From positions 1-64,000 of the forward strand of contig NZ_QSFA01000010.1 in assembly GCF_003467125.1 (NCBI RefSeq): a DNA stretch of 64,000 nt, written 5' to 3'. Shown here one piece after another: positions 16,289 to 24,708 of the stretch (position 1 is the first letter of the stretch; each line of letters starts with the position of its first letter). Origin of the DNA: Megasphaera sp. AM44-1BH (GTDB lineage: Bacteria > Bacillota > Negativicutes > Veillonellales > Megasphaeraceae). Made by a program: the position numbers and the translations under genes. The notes under the pieces are model-generated. The model worked only from the letters and a program-made list of their open reading frames with translations, made no database searches and was not told where the DNA came from.

Positions 16289-17170
16289 TCACAATGAATC
16301 CGCAAACATTTTGTGCGGACGGATGACATGATGTTCTTTATCGAACCGGGCAATTCCCGTAAGCCCGCCCTGTTCCGTATAAATACGCAGGATTTCACCG
16401 TGCGTCATCTGCCGGCCGGCAAAGGGGACAGGCCGGCCCTGCAGCAGATACAGGCATTTTTCCCGGGGCAGCGTCACTTTTCTCACGGCTCCCATGGACG
16501 CATCGGATGGCAGGACATAGCGCAGCGGGTCACGGGTCAGTTCTTCCAGTGTCGCCGCATCCTCGATGGTGAATACGCCGGCCTGTACGCGCACCAGATA
16601 CGACATACAGGCACAGGTTCCCAGGTACTCACCGAGATCACGGATCAGAGAGCGGACGTAGGTCCCTTTGGAGCAGGTCACGGCCAGGGTACCGCGGTGT
16701 CCTTGCCAGGATAAGAGCCGTATATCATGCACGGTGATATCCCGGGACGGCAGGGTAAAATCCTGATGGTTCCGGGCCAGTTTATATGCCTTCACACCAT
16801 GAATGCTGATGGCAGAATACCGTGATGGCGTCTGTCTGATGGTGCCCTTGAAATGCTGCAGAGCCGCTGTCATGTCTGCAGTGCTCACAGCGGGAACGGG
16901 TTTCCGGTCTACGACCTGGCCGGTAATATCTTCTGTATCGGTCGCAATTCCCAGCAGGAATTCTGCATGATACGTTTTTGTATCGCTGTCTCCATATTCG
17001 ATAAGCCGCGTTGCCTGCCCCAGATATACGGGCAGTACGCCTGCCGCCAATGGATCCAGCGTACCGGCATGACCGATTTTTTTCATCTCATAGATACGGC
17101 GCATCTGACTTACTATATCATGACTGGACATGCCAGTCGGTTTTAACACATTGACAATTCCTTGTATCAT
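16289..17170 (-). CDS. truB: tRNA pseudouridine(55) synthase
   Basis: About 293 residues starting at MIQGIVNVLKPTGMSSHD. The catalytic aspartate is in KIGHAGTLDPLAAGVLP (about 35-50), and the family segments RTPSRYSAISIHGVKAY and CSKGTYVRSLIRDLG are present. It modifies U55 of the T loop in tRNA. The ATG overlaps the nrnA stop (ATGA), supporting this start over longer versions. It is the second-last gene of the operon. Confidence 0.95.
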   Translation of the reverse strand: MIQGIVNVLKPTGMSSHDIVSQMRRIYEMKKIGHAGTLDPLAAGVLPVYLGQATRLIEYGDSDTKTYHAEFLLGIATDTEDITGQVVDRKPVPAVSTADMTAALQHFKGTIRQTPSRYSAISIHGVKAYKLARNHQDFTLPSRDITVHDIRLLSWQGHRGTLAVTCSKGTYVRSLIRDLGEYLGTCACMSYLVRVQAGVFTIEDAATLEELTRDPLRYVLPSDASMGAVRKVTLPREKCLYLLQGRPVPFAGRQMTHGEILRIYTEQGGLTGIARFDKEHHVIRPHKMFADSL

Positions 17171-18117
17171 ACGGTCTTTAAAATTTCCTTTATGAGCATT
17201 TTCTTTGCTTTTTCCAGAGGCGCCCCGATGGTACATCCTGCCGCGCGAACATGACCGCCGCCGCCAAAGACGGCAGCGATGGCATTGACATCGGCCTTTT
17301 TGGAACGGAGGCTGACCCTGGTTTCCTCATCGCTGATATACTTTACCGTAAAGGCTACATCTACCCCTTTGACCGTACGGGCATAATCAATATATCCGCC
17401 CGTGTGTTCTCCTGTATACTTCAGGACATCGGGAGAAAAAGTAATACCGGCTACTTTGTTATCACCGAACAATTCTATATGTTTCAGCACTTCCGACAAG
17501 GCATGAAGCTTTATCAGAGACTGGGCTTCCAGATGTTCCGAAATGACATGGGGCATAGCACCGGCGTCTACGAGAGCCGCTGCCATACGCAGGGTCTGTC
17601 CCGTCGTATTGCTGAATTTAAAGAACCCGCTGTCTGTGGCAATAGCCATATACAGGGCCATAGCCTCCGCCTGATTCAATCCGTCTCCCCAGGCAAGGAA
17701 GAGCTGTGTCAGGATTTCACCCGTCGCTGCACATTCGGGCCGGACATATTCATACCGGGCAAAATGGGCATTGGAGATATGATGGTCGATATTCAGCACG
17801 GCACCATGAATCAAGGATTCAGCAGCACCGCAGCGGTCAGCTGACGTCGCATCGAGAATAACCGTCAGCCAAGAATCATCCGTATGGACAGCAGACGGCT
17901 TTTTAAACCGGCTGACACCGGGCAGGAAGAAAAACTTGTCGTCAATGTCATCGTCTACGACCGTGACGACCTGTTTGCCCAGGCGGTCCAGATAATCCTG
18001 CATGGCAGCCAGGGAACCAATGGCATCACCATCGGGATTGACATGGGCTGTCAGCAGGATATGGCTGTAGCCTTGCAGCAGATGCCGGATTTCTTCTGGT
18101 GTAATAGTCATGGACAT
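17167..18117 (-). CDS. nrnA: DHH-family phosphoesterase, nanoRNase / pAp phosphatase
   Basis: A 316-residue DHH/DHHA1 protein. HVNPDGDAIGS (about 25-35) and NIDHHISN (about 112-119) provide metal ligands, and the C-terminal DHHA1 domain has the glycine-rich FGGGGHVRAAG segment near 288. NrnA degrades short oligoribonucleotides and dephosphorylates pAp. An ATG at 18117 overlaps the rbfA stop (TGATG); the ATG two codons later has better spacing to AAGGA, so the true start is one of the two. It lies in the usual place between rbfA and truB. Confidence 0.93.
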   Translation of the reverse strand: MSMTITPEEIRHLLQGYSHILLTAHVNPDGDAIGSLAAMQDYLDRLGKQVVTVVDDDIDDKFFFLPGVSRFKKPSAVHTDDSWLTVILDATSADRCGAAESLIHGAVLNIDHHISNAHFARYEYVRPECAATGEILTQLFLAWGDGLNQAEAMALYMAIATDSGFFKFSNTTGQTLRMAAALVDAGAMPHVISEHLEAQSLIKLHALSEVLKHIELFGDNKVAGITFSPDVLKYTGEHTGGYIDYARTVKGVDVAFTVKYISDEETRVSLRSKKADVNAIAAVFGGGGHVRAAGCTIGAPLEKAKKMLIKEILKTV

Positions 18118-18464
18118 CAGTCCTTCTTTTCTATATCGCGCAAAATCTTATCGATTTTCATTCCGTAATCCAGGGACGTATCTTCCTTGAATTCAATAGT
18201 CGGAGAATAGCGGATTCCCAGCCGTTTCCCGACCTCGGAACGGATATACCCGTTTGCGCTTTTGAGAGCTTTCAGCGTATCGGCCTTTTCGGCATCGCTG
18301 CCAAACAGGCTGACATATACCGTCGCTTCCCGCAAATCGCCCGTAATCCGTGCATCGGTTACCGTAATGAACCCGATGCGCGGATCTTTCAGCTCCCGCA
18401 AGATGATATTGGAAACTTCCTGTTTGATAAATTCCTGTATTTTACGTACTCGTAATTCTCCCAT
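18117..18464 (-). CDS. rbfA: Ribosome-binding factor A
   Basis: A 115-residue KH-like protein with RVRKIQEFIKQEVSNIIL at the start and KDPRIGFITVTDARIT (about 42-57), both typical of RbfA. It assists late 30S subunit maturation and binds near the 5' end of 16S rRNA. It is 17 nt downstream of infB. Confidence 0.95.
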   Translation of the reverse strand: MGELRVRKIQEFIKQEVSNIILRELKDPRIGFITVTDARITGDLREATVYVSLFGSDAEKADTLKALKSANGYIRSEVGKRLGIRYSPTIEFKEDTSLDYGMKIDKILRDIEKKD

Positions 18465-18481
18465 AGTTGTCTTCCCTCACT

Positions 18482-20956
18482 TTATTCCGGTTCGACTTCT
18501 ACCATTTCGTACGCTTCGATTTCGTCGCCTTCCTTGATATCACGGTAATTTTCCAGTGTAATACCGCATTCATATCCTTCGGCGACTTCCTTGACATCAT
18601 CTTTAAAGCGGCGCAGACCGTCTACTTCGCCTTCATGGACGACGATGCCATTGCGGATCAGGCGCACTTTGGACGTGCTGGTGATCTTGCCTTCTTTAAT
18701 ATACGAACCGGCGACAATGACCTTCGGAGTTGTAATGACTTTGCGTACTTCCGCCCGGCCGGTAATATGTTCTTCGTATTTCTTTTCCAGCATCCCTTTG
18801 ATAGCCGCTTCGACATCGTTGATGGCATCATAGATGACCCGGTACGTACGCATATCGACGTTTTCATGTTCAGCAGCCTTGCGGGCCGATGCATCAGGAC
18901 GGACATTGAAACCGATGATGAGGGCGTTCGATGCCGATGCCAGCATGATATCCGATTCATTGATAGCACCTACGCCGGCATGGACAATGGAAATACGGAC
19001 TTCATCACTCTTGATGGCCATGAGCGACTGGCTCAGAGCTTCTACGGACCCTTGTACATCGCCTTTGACAATGAGGGACAATTCTTTCAATTCGCCCTGC
19101 TGGATCTGATTGAACAGATCATCCAGAGTAACCTTGGCATTGACGTGCAATTCAGAAGACCGTTTCTTTTCCAGTCGTTTTTCTGCCACAGAACGGGCTG
19201 TCTTTTCATCCGTTGCATCGAGGATATCCCCGGCTTCCGGTACATCATTAAGGCCCAGTATTTCAACCGGGATAGACGGTTCTGCTTTCTTGACCTGTTC
19301 TCCCCGTTCATTGGTCATGGCCCGGACCTTGCCGTAGCAGGAGCCGACGATAATCGTATCCCCTACATGGAGAGTCCCTTTCTGGATCAGTACCGAAGCT
19401 ACAGGACCACGGCCTTTATCCAGTTTGGCTTCGATGACGACACCCTGGGCCGGACGGTTCGGATTGGCTTTCAGATCCAGCACTTCTGCCAGGACCAGAA
19501 TATTTTCCAGCAAATCATCCAGACCGATTTTTTTATGGGCCGAAACGGGGACCATAATCGTATCGCCGCCCCATTCTTCACTGATCAGGCCATATTCTGT
19601 CAGCTGCTGCATGACCTGCTGGGGATTGGCGCTTTCTTTATCGATTTTATTGATGGCCACGATAATCGGAACTCCTGCCGATTTGGCATGGTTGATGGAT
19701 TCAATCGTCTGGGGCATAACGCCATCATCGGCGGCGACGACGAGGACGGCAATATCCGTTACCTGGGCACCGCGGGCACGCATTGCCGTAAAGGCTTCAT
19801 GCCCCGGCGTATCCATGAATACGATTTTCTTGCCTTCATAGCGGACCTGATACGCCCCGATATGCTGGGTAATACCGCCTGCTTCATGACTCGTAATATG
19901 ACTCTGACGGATAGCGTCGAGCAGACTCGTCTTGCCGTGGTCAACGTGCCCCATAATCGTGACAACAGGGGGACGCGGCTGAAGGGATTCAGGCGGATCG
20001 ATGATTTCTTCAATTTCTGTAGGATCTTCCGGCGGTGCTTCTTTCGTAACAGCCACACCAAATTCATCAGCAATCAGAGAAGCCGTATCATAATCGATTT
20101 CCTGATTGATAGTAGCCATAATACCGCCCATGAGCAGTTTTTTGATGACTTCGCTGACTTCCCGGCCCAGCCGTTCGGCAAAATCTTTGACGATAATCGT
20201 TTCCGGAAGTTCGATAGACGTAGGATAATTCTTCTTTTTCGACGGAGCTTCCTGCATGGCCGCATGCTGGCCGCCGTGCTGGTTCTTATTCCGTTTGTTC
20301 TTATTCTTGCCTTTATTCAGGACATTGGACAGGAGCGTATGAGGCCGGTTCTGGCTGCCCGACCCGTTTTTGCCATTATGACCGGCAGATCCGCCATGTT
20401 TATTGTTCTTACGGCTGTCATTACGGCCTGCATTGTTCTGCTGGCTGTGACCGAAATACTTCGTCCGTTTCGTATCCGTTTCATGGGCTGGCTGACTGCC
20501 ATTCTTACCATTCCCGTTCGCTTTATGGTTCGTATTCTGATTGCCCTGATTATTCTGGTTTGCCTGCTGATTTTTCTTCATATTCTGCTGCTGGCGATTA
20601 AAATTATTGCGGGGCTGTGCTTCTTTTTTTGCATTGCCCTTTTCAGTTTCCGGCCGGTGTCCCTGATTATTCTGCGGACGGGCATTCCGGTTCTTGTTAT
20701 TCTTTTCTGTCCGCTGTTCATTTTTACGGGCATTCTGACCGTTATTTTTCCCTGCCTGCATGGCCGCCTTTTTTCTTGCACCATGGGCATCTGCATGTTC
20801 CTTTTTCGGTGCATACGCCTTATCCAGTACATGCTTTGCCTGGTCATCCACACCGGAAAAATTCGTTGCTTTAATATTGTGTTCTCCCAGAGTCTTTATG
20901 ATATCGCTGGCCGATACGCCCAGTTCCTTTGCCACTTCATATACTCGTTTCGTCAT
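18482..20956 (-). CDS. infB: Translation initiation factor IF-2
   Basis: An 824-residue GTPase. The N-terminal IF2_N subdomain (about 1-55) is followed by a long Lys/Asn/Gln-rich linker (about 55-245), then the G domain with GHVDHGKTSLL (about 336), DTPGHEAF and NKID, then domains II-IV. It delivers initiator tRNA to the 30S subunit. The low-complexity linker with many Asn and Gln codons is unusual in composition but common in type for IF-2. The start overlaps the ylxQ stop by 4 bp. Confidence 0.96.
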   Translation of the reverse strand: MTKRVYEVAKELGVSASDIIKTLGEHNIKATNFSGVDDQAKHVLDKAYAPKKEHADAHGARKKAAMQAGKNNGQNARKNEQRTEKNNKNRNARPQNNQGHRPETEKGNAKKEAQPRNNFNRQQQNMKKNQQANQNNQGNQNTNHKANGNGKNGSQPAHETDTKRTKYFGHSQQNNAGRNDSRKNNKHGGSAGHNGKNGSGSQNRPHTLLSNVLNKGKNKNKRNKNQHGGQHAAMQEAPSKKKNYPTSIELPETIIVKDFAERLGREVSEVIKKLLMGGIMATINQEIDYDTASLIADEFGVAVTKEAPPEDPTEIEEIIDPPESLQPRPPVVTIMGHVDHGKTSLLDAIRQSHITSHEAGGITQHIGAYQVRYEGKKIVFMDTPGHEAFTAMRARGAQVTDIAVLVVAADDGVMPQTIESINHAKSAGVPIIVAINKIDKESANPQQVMQQLTEYGLISEEWGGDTIMVPVSAHKKIGLDDLLENILVLAEVLDLKANPNRPAQGVVIEAKLDKGRGPVASVLIQKGTLHVGDTIIVGSCYGKVRAMTNERGEQVKKAEPSIPVEILGLNDVPEAGDILDATDEKTARSVAEKRLEKKRSSELHVNAKVTLDDLFNQIQQGELKELSLIVKGDVQGSVEALSQSLMAIKSDEVRISIVHAGVGAINESDIMLASASNALIIGFNVRPDASARKAAEHENVDMRTYRVIYDAINDVEAAIKGMLEKKYEEHITGRAEVRKVITTPKVIVAGSYIKEGKITSTSKVRLIRNGIVVHEGEVDGLRRFKDDVKEVAEGYECGITLENYRDIKEGDEIEAYEMVEVEPE

Positions 20957-21279
20957 CTGGTTGCCCCCTTCTTCGTCGCCTTCATCACGTCATCTATCGC
21001 TTTTGCAAATCCCCGGTCCGTCAGTAGTACAACTACATTCTGAGACTTCCCGACAGTTCTGCCCAGTTCCTCTTTCGTATATATATCTACTACCACTATA
21101 TTCCTGCGCGCAGCCACGCGGCGGTATTTTTCTGCATTTTCACCGCCATCACTGGCTACAAACAGAAGCGGTACGGTACGTTTCTTCAAATACGTTTCTG
21201 CAGCAAAATCGCCGCACACCGTCTTCCGTGCCCGACAGGCAAGACCCAGAAGATTGCCGATCCGTTCCTTCTCTGTCAT
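20953..21279 (-). CDS. ylxQ: L7Ae-family ribosomal protein-like YlxQ
   Basis: A 108-residue member of the L7Ae/L30e/S12e/Gadd45 RNA-binding family. It begins with LGLACRARKTVCGDFA and has VPLLFVASDGGEN, as in the Firmicute YlxQ proteins encoded between nusA and infB. It probably binds kink-turn RNA. It overlaps both neighbours (ylxR and infB) by 4 bp, indicating tight translational coupling. Confidence 0.9.
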   Translation of the reverse strand: MTEKERIGNLLGLACRARKTVCGDFAAETYLKKRTVPLLFVASDGGENAEKYRRVAARRNIVVVDIYTKEELGRTVGKSQNVVVLLTDRGFAKAIDDVMKATKKGATR

Positions 21280-21536
21280 TCCAGATCCTTGCGGAGCTCT
21301 TCATAAATATCAGGAGATACTTTCGTTTTCAAAGAGCGTTCCAGACGGTGTTCCTGGTATGCCTTTTCCAGGCAGTCCGGATTCTGGCAGATATACACGC
21401 CACGTCCCGATTTTTTCCCTGTCTTGTCGATTTCGACATTTCCTTCGGGCGTGCGTACAATACGGATCATCTCTTTCTTGCTCTTCTGTTCCTGGCAGCC
21501 GGCACAGACCCGCAACGGAATTTTTTTCTTTTTCAT
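21276..21536 (-). CDS. ylxR: YlxR/RnpM family RNA-binding protein
   Basis: An 86-residue protein with the family signature: RVCAGCQEQKSKKEMIRIVR near the start and GRGVYICQNPDCLEKA (about 43-58). The B. subtilis homologue has been described as a modulator of RNase P (RnpM). It lies 8 nt downstream of nusA and overlaps ylxQ. Confidence 0.92.
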   Translation of the reverse strand: MKKKKIPLRVCAGCQEQKSKKEMIRIVRTPEGNVEIDKTGKKSGRGVYICQNPDCLEKAYQEHRLERSLKTKVSPDIYEELRKDLE

Positions 21537-21544
21537 GGCTTCAC

Positions 21545-22729
21545 CTACTCTTCTGTATGCTGGTCCGTTTCCACATTACCAGCTGCTGCATCTTCCGCTT
21601 CCGGAGCAGACGGCATAGCCAGATCCGCTAACAGACCATCGCCGTCCAGCTCTTCACCTGCCGGTTCATCCACTTTCTGTTCCGCCAGTTCCGCTGCCTG
21701 GCTTTCACTCTTGATATCAATCTTCCAGTTCGTCAGTTTGGCTGCCAGACGGGCATTCTGTCCGGCCTTGCCAATGGCCAGGGAAAGCTGATAATCCGGA
21801 ACGACGACATTGGAAGTCTTTTCTGCTTCATCCACTGTTACCGAAACTACCGTAGCCGGACTCAGTGCATTGGCAATATAGACTGCCGGATCTTCATCCC
21901 ATTTTACAATGTCTATCTTTTCATTCTGCAGTTCTGTCACGATATTCTGCACCCGTGTCCCTTTCGGTCCGACACAGGCGCCGACACAGTCTACATTCTC
22001 ATCACGGGAATAGACGGCAATTTTCGACCGGCGTCCCGGTTCACGGGCGACGGATTTCAATTCTACAACGCCATCATAAATTTCCGGGACTTCCAGTTCA
22101 AACAGGCGTTTGAGCAGGCCCGGATGAGTCCGGGAAACGAGGATCTGGGCACCCTTGGTCGTCTTGCGCACTTCTACGACATAACACTTGATGCGCTGGC
22201 CAATGGCATACGTTTCCGTCGGAATCTGTTCCGAAACAGGCAGGACCGCTTCTGCTTTTCCCAAATCGACATAGACATTCCGCTGTTCGATGCGCTGGAT
22301 GATCCCCGTAATGATATCATCCTGGCGGTTGGAAAATTCATCATAGACGATGCTCCGTTCGGCTTCGCGCAGCCGCTGGATCATGACCTGCTTGGCAGCC
22401 TGGGCCGCAACACGGCCAAAATTCTTCGGCGTTACATTGACGTTGATGACATCCCCTTCCGAATATTCCGGATTCAGGATTTGTGCCATAGCCAGAGAAA
22501 TTTCAGAATCTTCATCTTCTACCGTTTCCACTACCGTTTTCGGAGCCAGGATTTTGTAATCGCCGGTCTGGCGGTTTAATTCGACAATGGCGTTGGGATT
22601 GGCGTCCGGTTCTTTTTTATAAGCCGTAATCAGGACCGCTTCCAGCGAATCACAGATGACATCGGCAGAAACGCCTTTTTCCTTGGACAAATAGGCAATT
22701 GCATTGAGTAATTCCTTATTCACTTTCAT
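21545..22729 (-). CDS. nusA: Transcription termination/antitermination protein NusA
   Basis: A 394-residue protein. The N-terminal RNA polymerase-binding domain (1 to about 125) is followed by an S1 domain (about 135-200) and two KH domains with RSKIAVYS and VGACVGPKGTRVQNI, then a second KH (LAIGKAGQNARLA). A short acidic tail after about residue 345 replaces the longer repeats of proteobacterial NusA. It modulates pausing, termination and rRNA antitermination. Confidence 0.95.
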   Translation of the reverse strand: MKVNKELLNAIAYLSKEKGVSADVICDSLEAVLITAYKKEPDANPNAIVELNRQTGDYKILAPKTVVETVEDEDSEISLAMAQILNPEYSEGDVINVNVTPKNFGRVAAQAAKQVMIQRLREAERSIVYDEFSNRQDDIITGIIQRIEQRNVYVDLGKAEAVLPVSEQIPTETYAIGQRIKCYVVEVRKTTKGAQILVSRTHPGLLKRLFELEVPEIYDGVVELKSVAREPGRRSKIAVYSRDENVDCVGACVGPKGTRVQNIVTELQNEKIDIVKWDEDPAVYIANALSPATVVSVTVDEAEKTSNVVVPDYQLSLAIGKAGQNARLAAKLTNWKIDIKSESQAAELAEQKVDEPAGEELDGDGLLADLAMPSAPEAEDAAAGNVETDQHTEE

Positions 22730-22738
22730 GTACCTCCA

Positions 22739-23197
22739 CTAAAAATCAATATGTAACCGGATCTGGGATATATCTTTCATGTCCAGCGTTTCTTCCGTTT
22801 CATCATGGCTGACCGTCAGGACATCTCCATCGCGGCCTTTCAGTACAGCTGTCAGAAGTTTTGTTCCATTATGGGGCTTGAAGAAATGGATATCGACATC
22901 ACGGCCCTGGTAACGGACAAAATCTTTTTCTTTTTTCAGGACCCGGTCCAATCCCGGGGAAGATACTTCCAGAAGATAATTGTCGCTGATGGGATCTTTT
23001 TCATCCAGTATTTTACTGAGCTTTTCGCTGACGGCCTGGCAGTCTTCCAGATCGACGCCGCCCTGTTTGTCAATAAAGACCCGCAAATACCAGTTACGTT
23101 CACGGACGTACTCCACATCAACGAGTTCCAATGCCGTACCGGCAATGATTTTCTCTACTTCCGCAGCTACCAGTTCTTCAATATGTTCGCGTCTCAT
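22739..23197 (-). CDS. rimP: Ribosome maturation factor RimP
   Basis: A 152-residue protein with the RimP/DUF150 pattern: ELVDVEYVRERNWYLRVFID (about 21-40), SPGLDRVLKKEKDFVRY (about 81-97) and a C-terminal SH3-like domain. It helps assemble the 30S subunit. It is the first gene of the rimP-nusA-ylxR-ylxQ-infB-rbfA-nrnA-truB-ribF operon. Confidence 0.94.
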   Translation of the reverse strand: MRREHIEELVAAEVEKIIAGTALELVDVEYVRERNWYLRVFIDKQGGVDLEDCQAVSEKLSKILDEKDPISDNYLLEVSSPGLDRVLKKEKDFVRYQGRDVDIHFFKPHNGTKLLTAVLKGRDGDVLTVSHDETEETLDMKDISQIRLHIDF

Positions 23198-23239
23198 AAT
23201 TCACCTGTATCTTTCCCGACGAAACTATGTAAGTAAAAG

Positions 23240-23265
23240 TTAAGAGTGGGCTCACACCCACTCTT
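23240..23265 (-). promoter_or_regulatory. Leader hairpin of the rimP operon
   Basis: Perfect 10-bp inverted repeat TAAGAGTGGG / CCCACTCTTA with a 6-nt loop, followed on the minus strand by ACTTTTACTT. It lies between the promoter at 23292-23320 and the rimP start, so it is in the 5' leader and could act as an attenuator. Alternatively it terminates the upstream gene. Confidence 0.55.
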
Positions 23266-23291
23266 AGAAAAGTTTACATCTAATTAACTAA

Positions 23292-23320
23292 AGTATACCA
23301 CCAACGGCGTTTTCTGACAA
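23292..23320 (-). promoter_or_regulatory. Promoter of the rimP-ribF operon
   Basis: Minus strand: -35 TTGTCA (23315-23320), 17-bp spacer, -10 TATACT (23292-23297). The leader would be about 90 nt and contains the 23240-23265 hairpin. Confidence 0.7.
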
Positions 23321-23330
23321 TGAAAAACAC

Positions 23331-24020
23331 TCATTCCGCCGCTTTTAAATCAGCAGCAATAGCGTCCAGTACGGACAAGAGCCGCTCCTGTAATGCCCGT
23401 TTGAGTACTTTCAGGTCACTGCTGTCAAAATCATGTACCAGATTGGGGAAATTATGGATACGCCGTTCGGCGAAAAAATCATCCCGGAGTATGTTGTACA
23501 TAAGAGACAGCCCGCTGCGTGTCGCTGCATCATAATAAGCCAGGATCATGTAGGAACCGTTGATGATCCGCACGGCATCATTGGGACGGATCAGTCGTCT
23601 GAAACCAGCATATGATTCCGGCAGGAACGAATCCCAGTCCACCGTAGTGATTCCTTTGTTTTTCAAAAGGACACTGAAATTCTCTTCCCGGTCTACATAA
23701 TACGTACGAATCAGTTCCGGAAGCCGGGACTCTATCATATTACGGAAGCTGTTAAAATCTTCCGTAATAAATTCAATCAGCGCAAACTCCAGCATGCCTA
23801 TATCCGTACGGACAAACAATTCATTCGTTTCCGGATTGATGGTTCCCCGCACAGTCCAGCCATTATCTGCATTCGTATACAGGAAGATCAGATATTCTTT
23901 ATCCTTTTCCTTCTCCCGTATCATGCGCTGTTCTGCCGTTAACTTAAAATCTCCCACCTGAAGTGGGAGACTCGAAGTGATATTCCATTGTTTGACTGTT
24001 TCAATCAATGTATCATCCAT
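23331..24020 (-). CDS. Hypothetical protein downstream of tRNA-Leu
   Basis: About 229 residues if translation begins at 24020 (MDDTLIETV). I do not recognise the family. It is soluble and mixed alpha/beta, without signal peptide or membrane segment. No ribosome site precedes 24020, which lies only 12 nt after the tRNA 3' end; longer versions would translate the tRNA and are rejected. A perfect hairpin followed by TTTT (23949-23973) falls within the N-terminal codons and could be a tRNA trailer terminator, in which case translation starts further in, for example at the Met near 23924, which also lacks a ribosome site. The 3' half, with regular coding character up to 23331, is the better supported part. 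Confidence 0.6.
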   Translation of the reverse strand: MDDTLIETVKQWNITSSLPLQVGDFKLTAEQRMIREKEKDKEYLIFLYTNADNGWTVRGTINPETNELFVRTDIGMLEFALIEFITEDFNSFRNMIESRLPELIRTYYVDREENFSVLLKNKGITTVDWDSFLPESYAGFRRLIRPNDAVRIINGSYMILAYYDAATRSGLSLMYNILRDDFFAERRIHNFPNLVHDFDSSDLKVLKRALQERLLSVLDAIAADLKAAE

Positions 24021-24032
24021 AGGGCAAAAAAA

Positions 24033-24117
24033 TGGTGCGGTTGGTGGGAGTTGAACCCACACGATCGATGATCACTGCCGCCTGAAGACAGCGCGTCTGC
24101 CATTCCGCCACAACCGC
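24033..24117 (-). tRNA. tRNA-Leu (anticodon CAG)
   Basis: An 85-nt tRNA including an encoded CCA. The acceptor stem GCGGTTG pairs with CAACCGC. The anticodon stem CTGTC/GGCAG encloses TTCAGGC, giving anticodon CAG, which reads CUG. A variable arm longer than in class I tRNAs fits leucine. It starts 12 nt after the lytic transglycosylase stop codon and a TTTTTTT run follows the CCA. Confidence 0.93.
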
Positions 24118-24129
24118 ATAAAAAAGAAA

Positions 24130-24705
24130 TTAAAAGTTATACAGTTTTTTGTATTGCCTTTCGTTCAACAAGACTATTCTAACATACTCTCTCGTTTCTG
24201 TAAAGGGTATTTCTTCAACTTTTTCAAAGTTTTTGTCCCAGCCATATTCTTCCATCCAGGAATCGACATGACCGCGGCCAGCGTTATACGCAGCCAGAGC
24301 TAAAACCTTGTTGCCATCATACTCTTTGAGAAGATATGCCAGATACCAGGTACCCATCCTGATATTCGTCTGTACGTCGTTCAGCTGAGCCGGCTGGAAA
24401 TTCTCCATCCCCATCTTTTCAGCAATCCATTTCCCGGTCTGAGGCATAATCTGCATCAGACCACTGGCGCCGCGATGAGAAGAAGCCGACTGGTCAAACT
24501 TGCTTTCCACCAGAATGACCGCCGCTACCAGCGCCGGATCAATATGGTTTTCATAGGCATACTGCCTAACCATGTAGTCGTATTGCAGAGGATATACGAT
24601 TTTACGCATCACATCGTCTTTCCATCCAAAGAAATACGATGCCGAGAAACAGGCAACCAATACAGCTGCAATAATTTTTACCTTTGTATTATGTCTCCGT
24701 CTCAC
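24130..24705 (-). CDS. Lytic transglycosylase (SLT domain)
   Basis: A 191-residue protein. An N-terminal hydrophobic signal or anchor (about 9-25) precedes a soluble-lytic-transglycosylase domain: catalytic Glu in ILVESKFDQSA (about 64-74), GLMQIMPQTG (about 82-91) and AAYNAGRGHVD (about 137-147). It would cleave peptidoglycan between MurNAc and GlcNAc in the periplasm. It follows coaE by 3 nt and is directly followed by tRNA-Leu. Confidence 0.92.
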   Translation of the reverse strand: MRRRHNTKVKIIAAVLVACFSASYFFGWKDDVMRKIVYPLQYDYMVRQYAYENHIDPALVAAVILVESKFDQSASSHRGASGLMQIMPQTGKWIAEKMGMENFQPAQLNDVQTNIRMGTWYLAYLLKEYDGNKVLALAAYNAGRGHVDSWMEEYGWDKNFEKVEEIPFTETREYVRIVLLNERQYKKLYNF

Positions 24706-24708
24706 TGC

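Noticed and set aside
18467..21043. 858-codon open frame antisense to infB
   Set aside because: It follows from infB codon bias in the opposite frame. It has no ribosome site, no recognisable domain and low-complexity hydrophobic content.
24020..24062. N-terminal extension of the hypothetical gene beginning MWVQLPPTAPF
   Set aside because: This extension is a translation of the tRNA-Leu 3' end, a common artefact.
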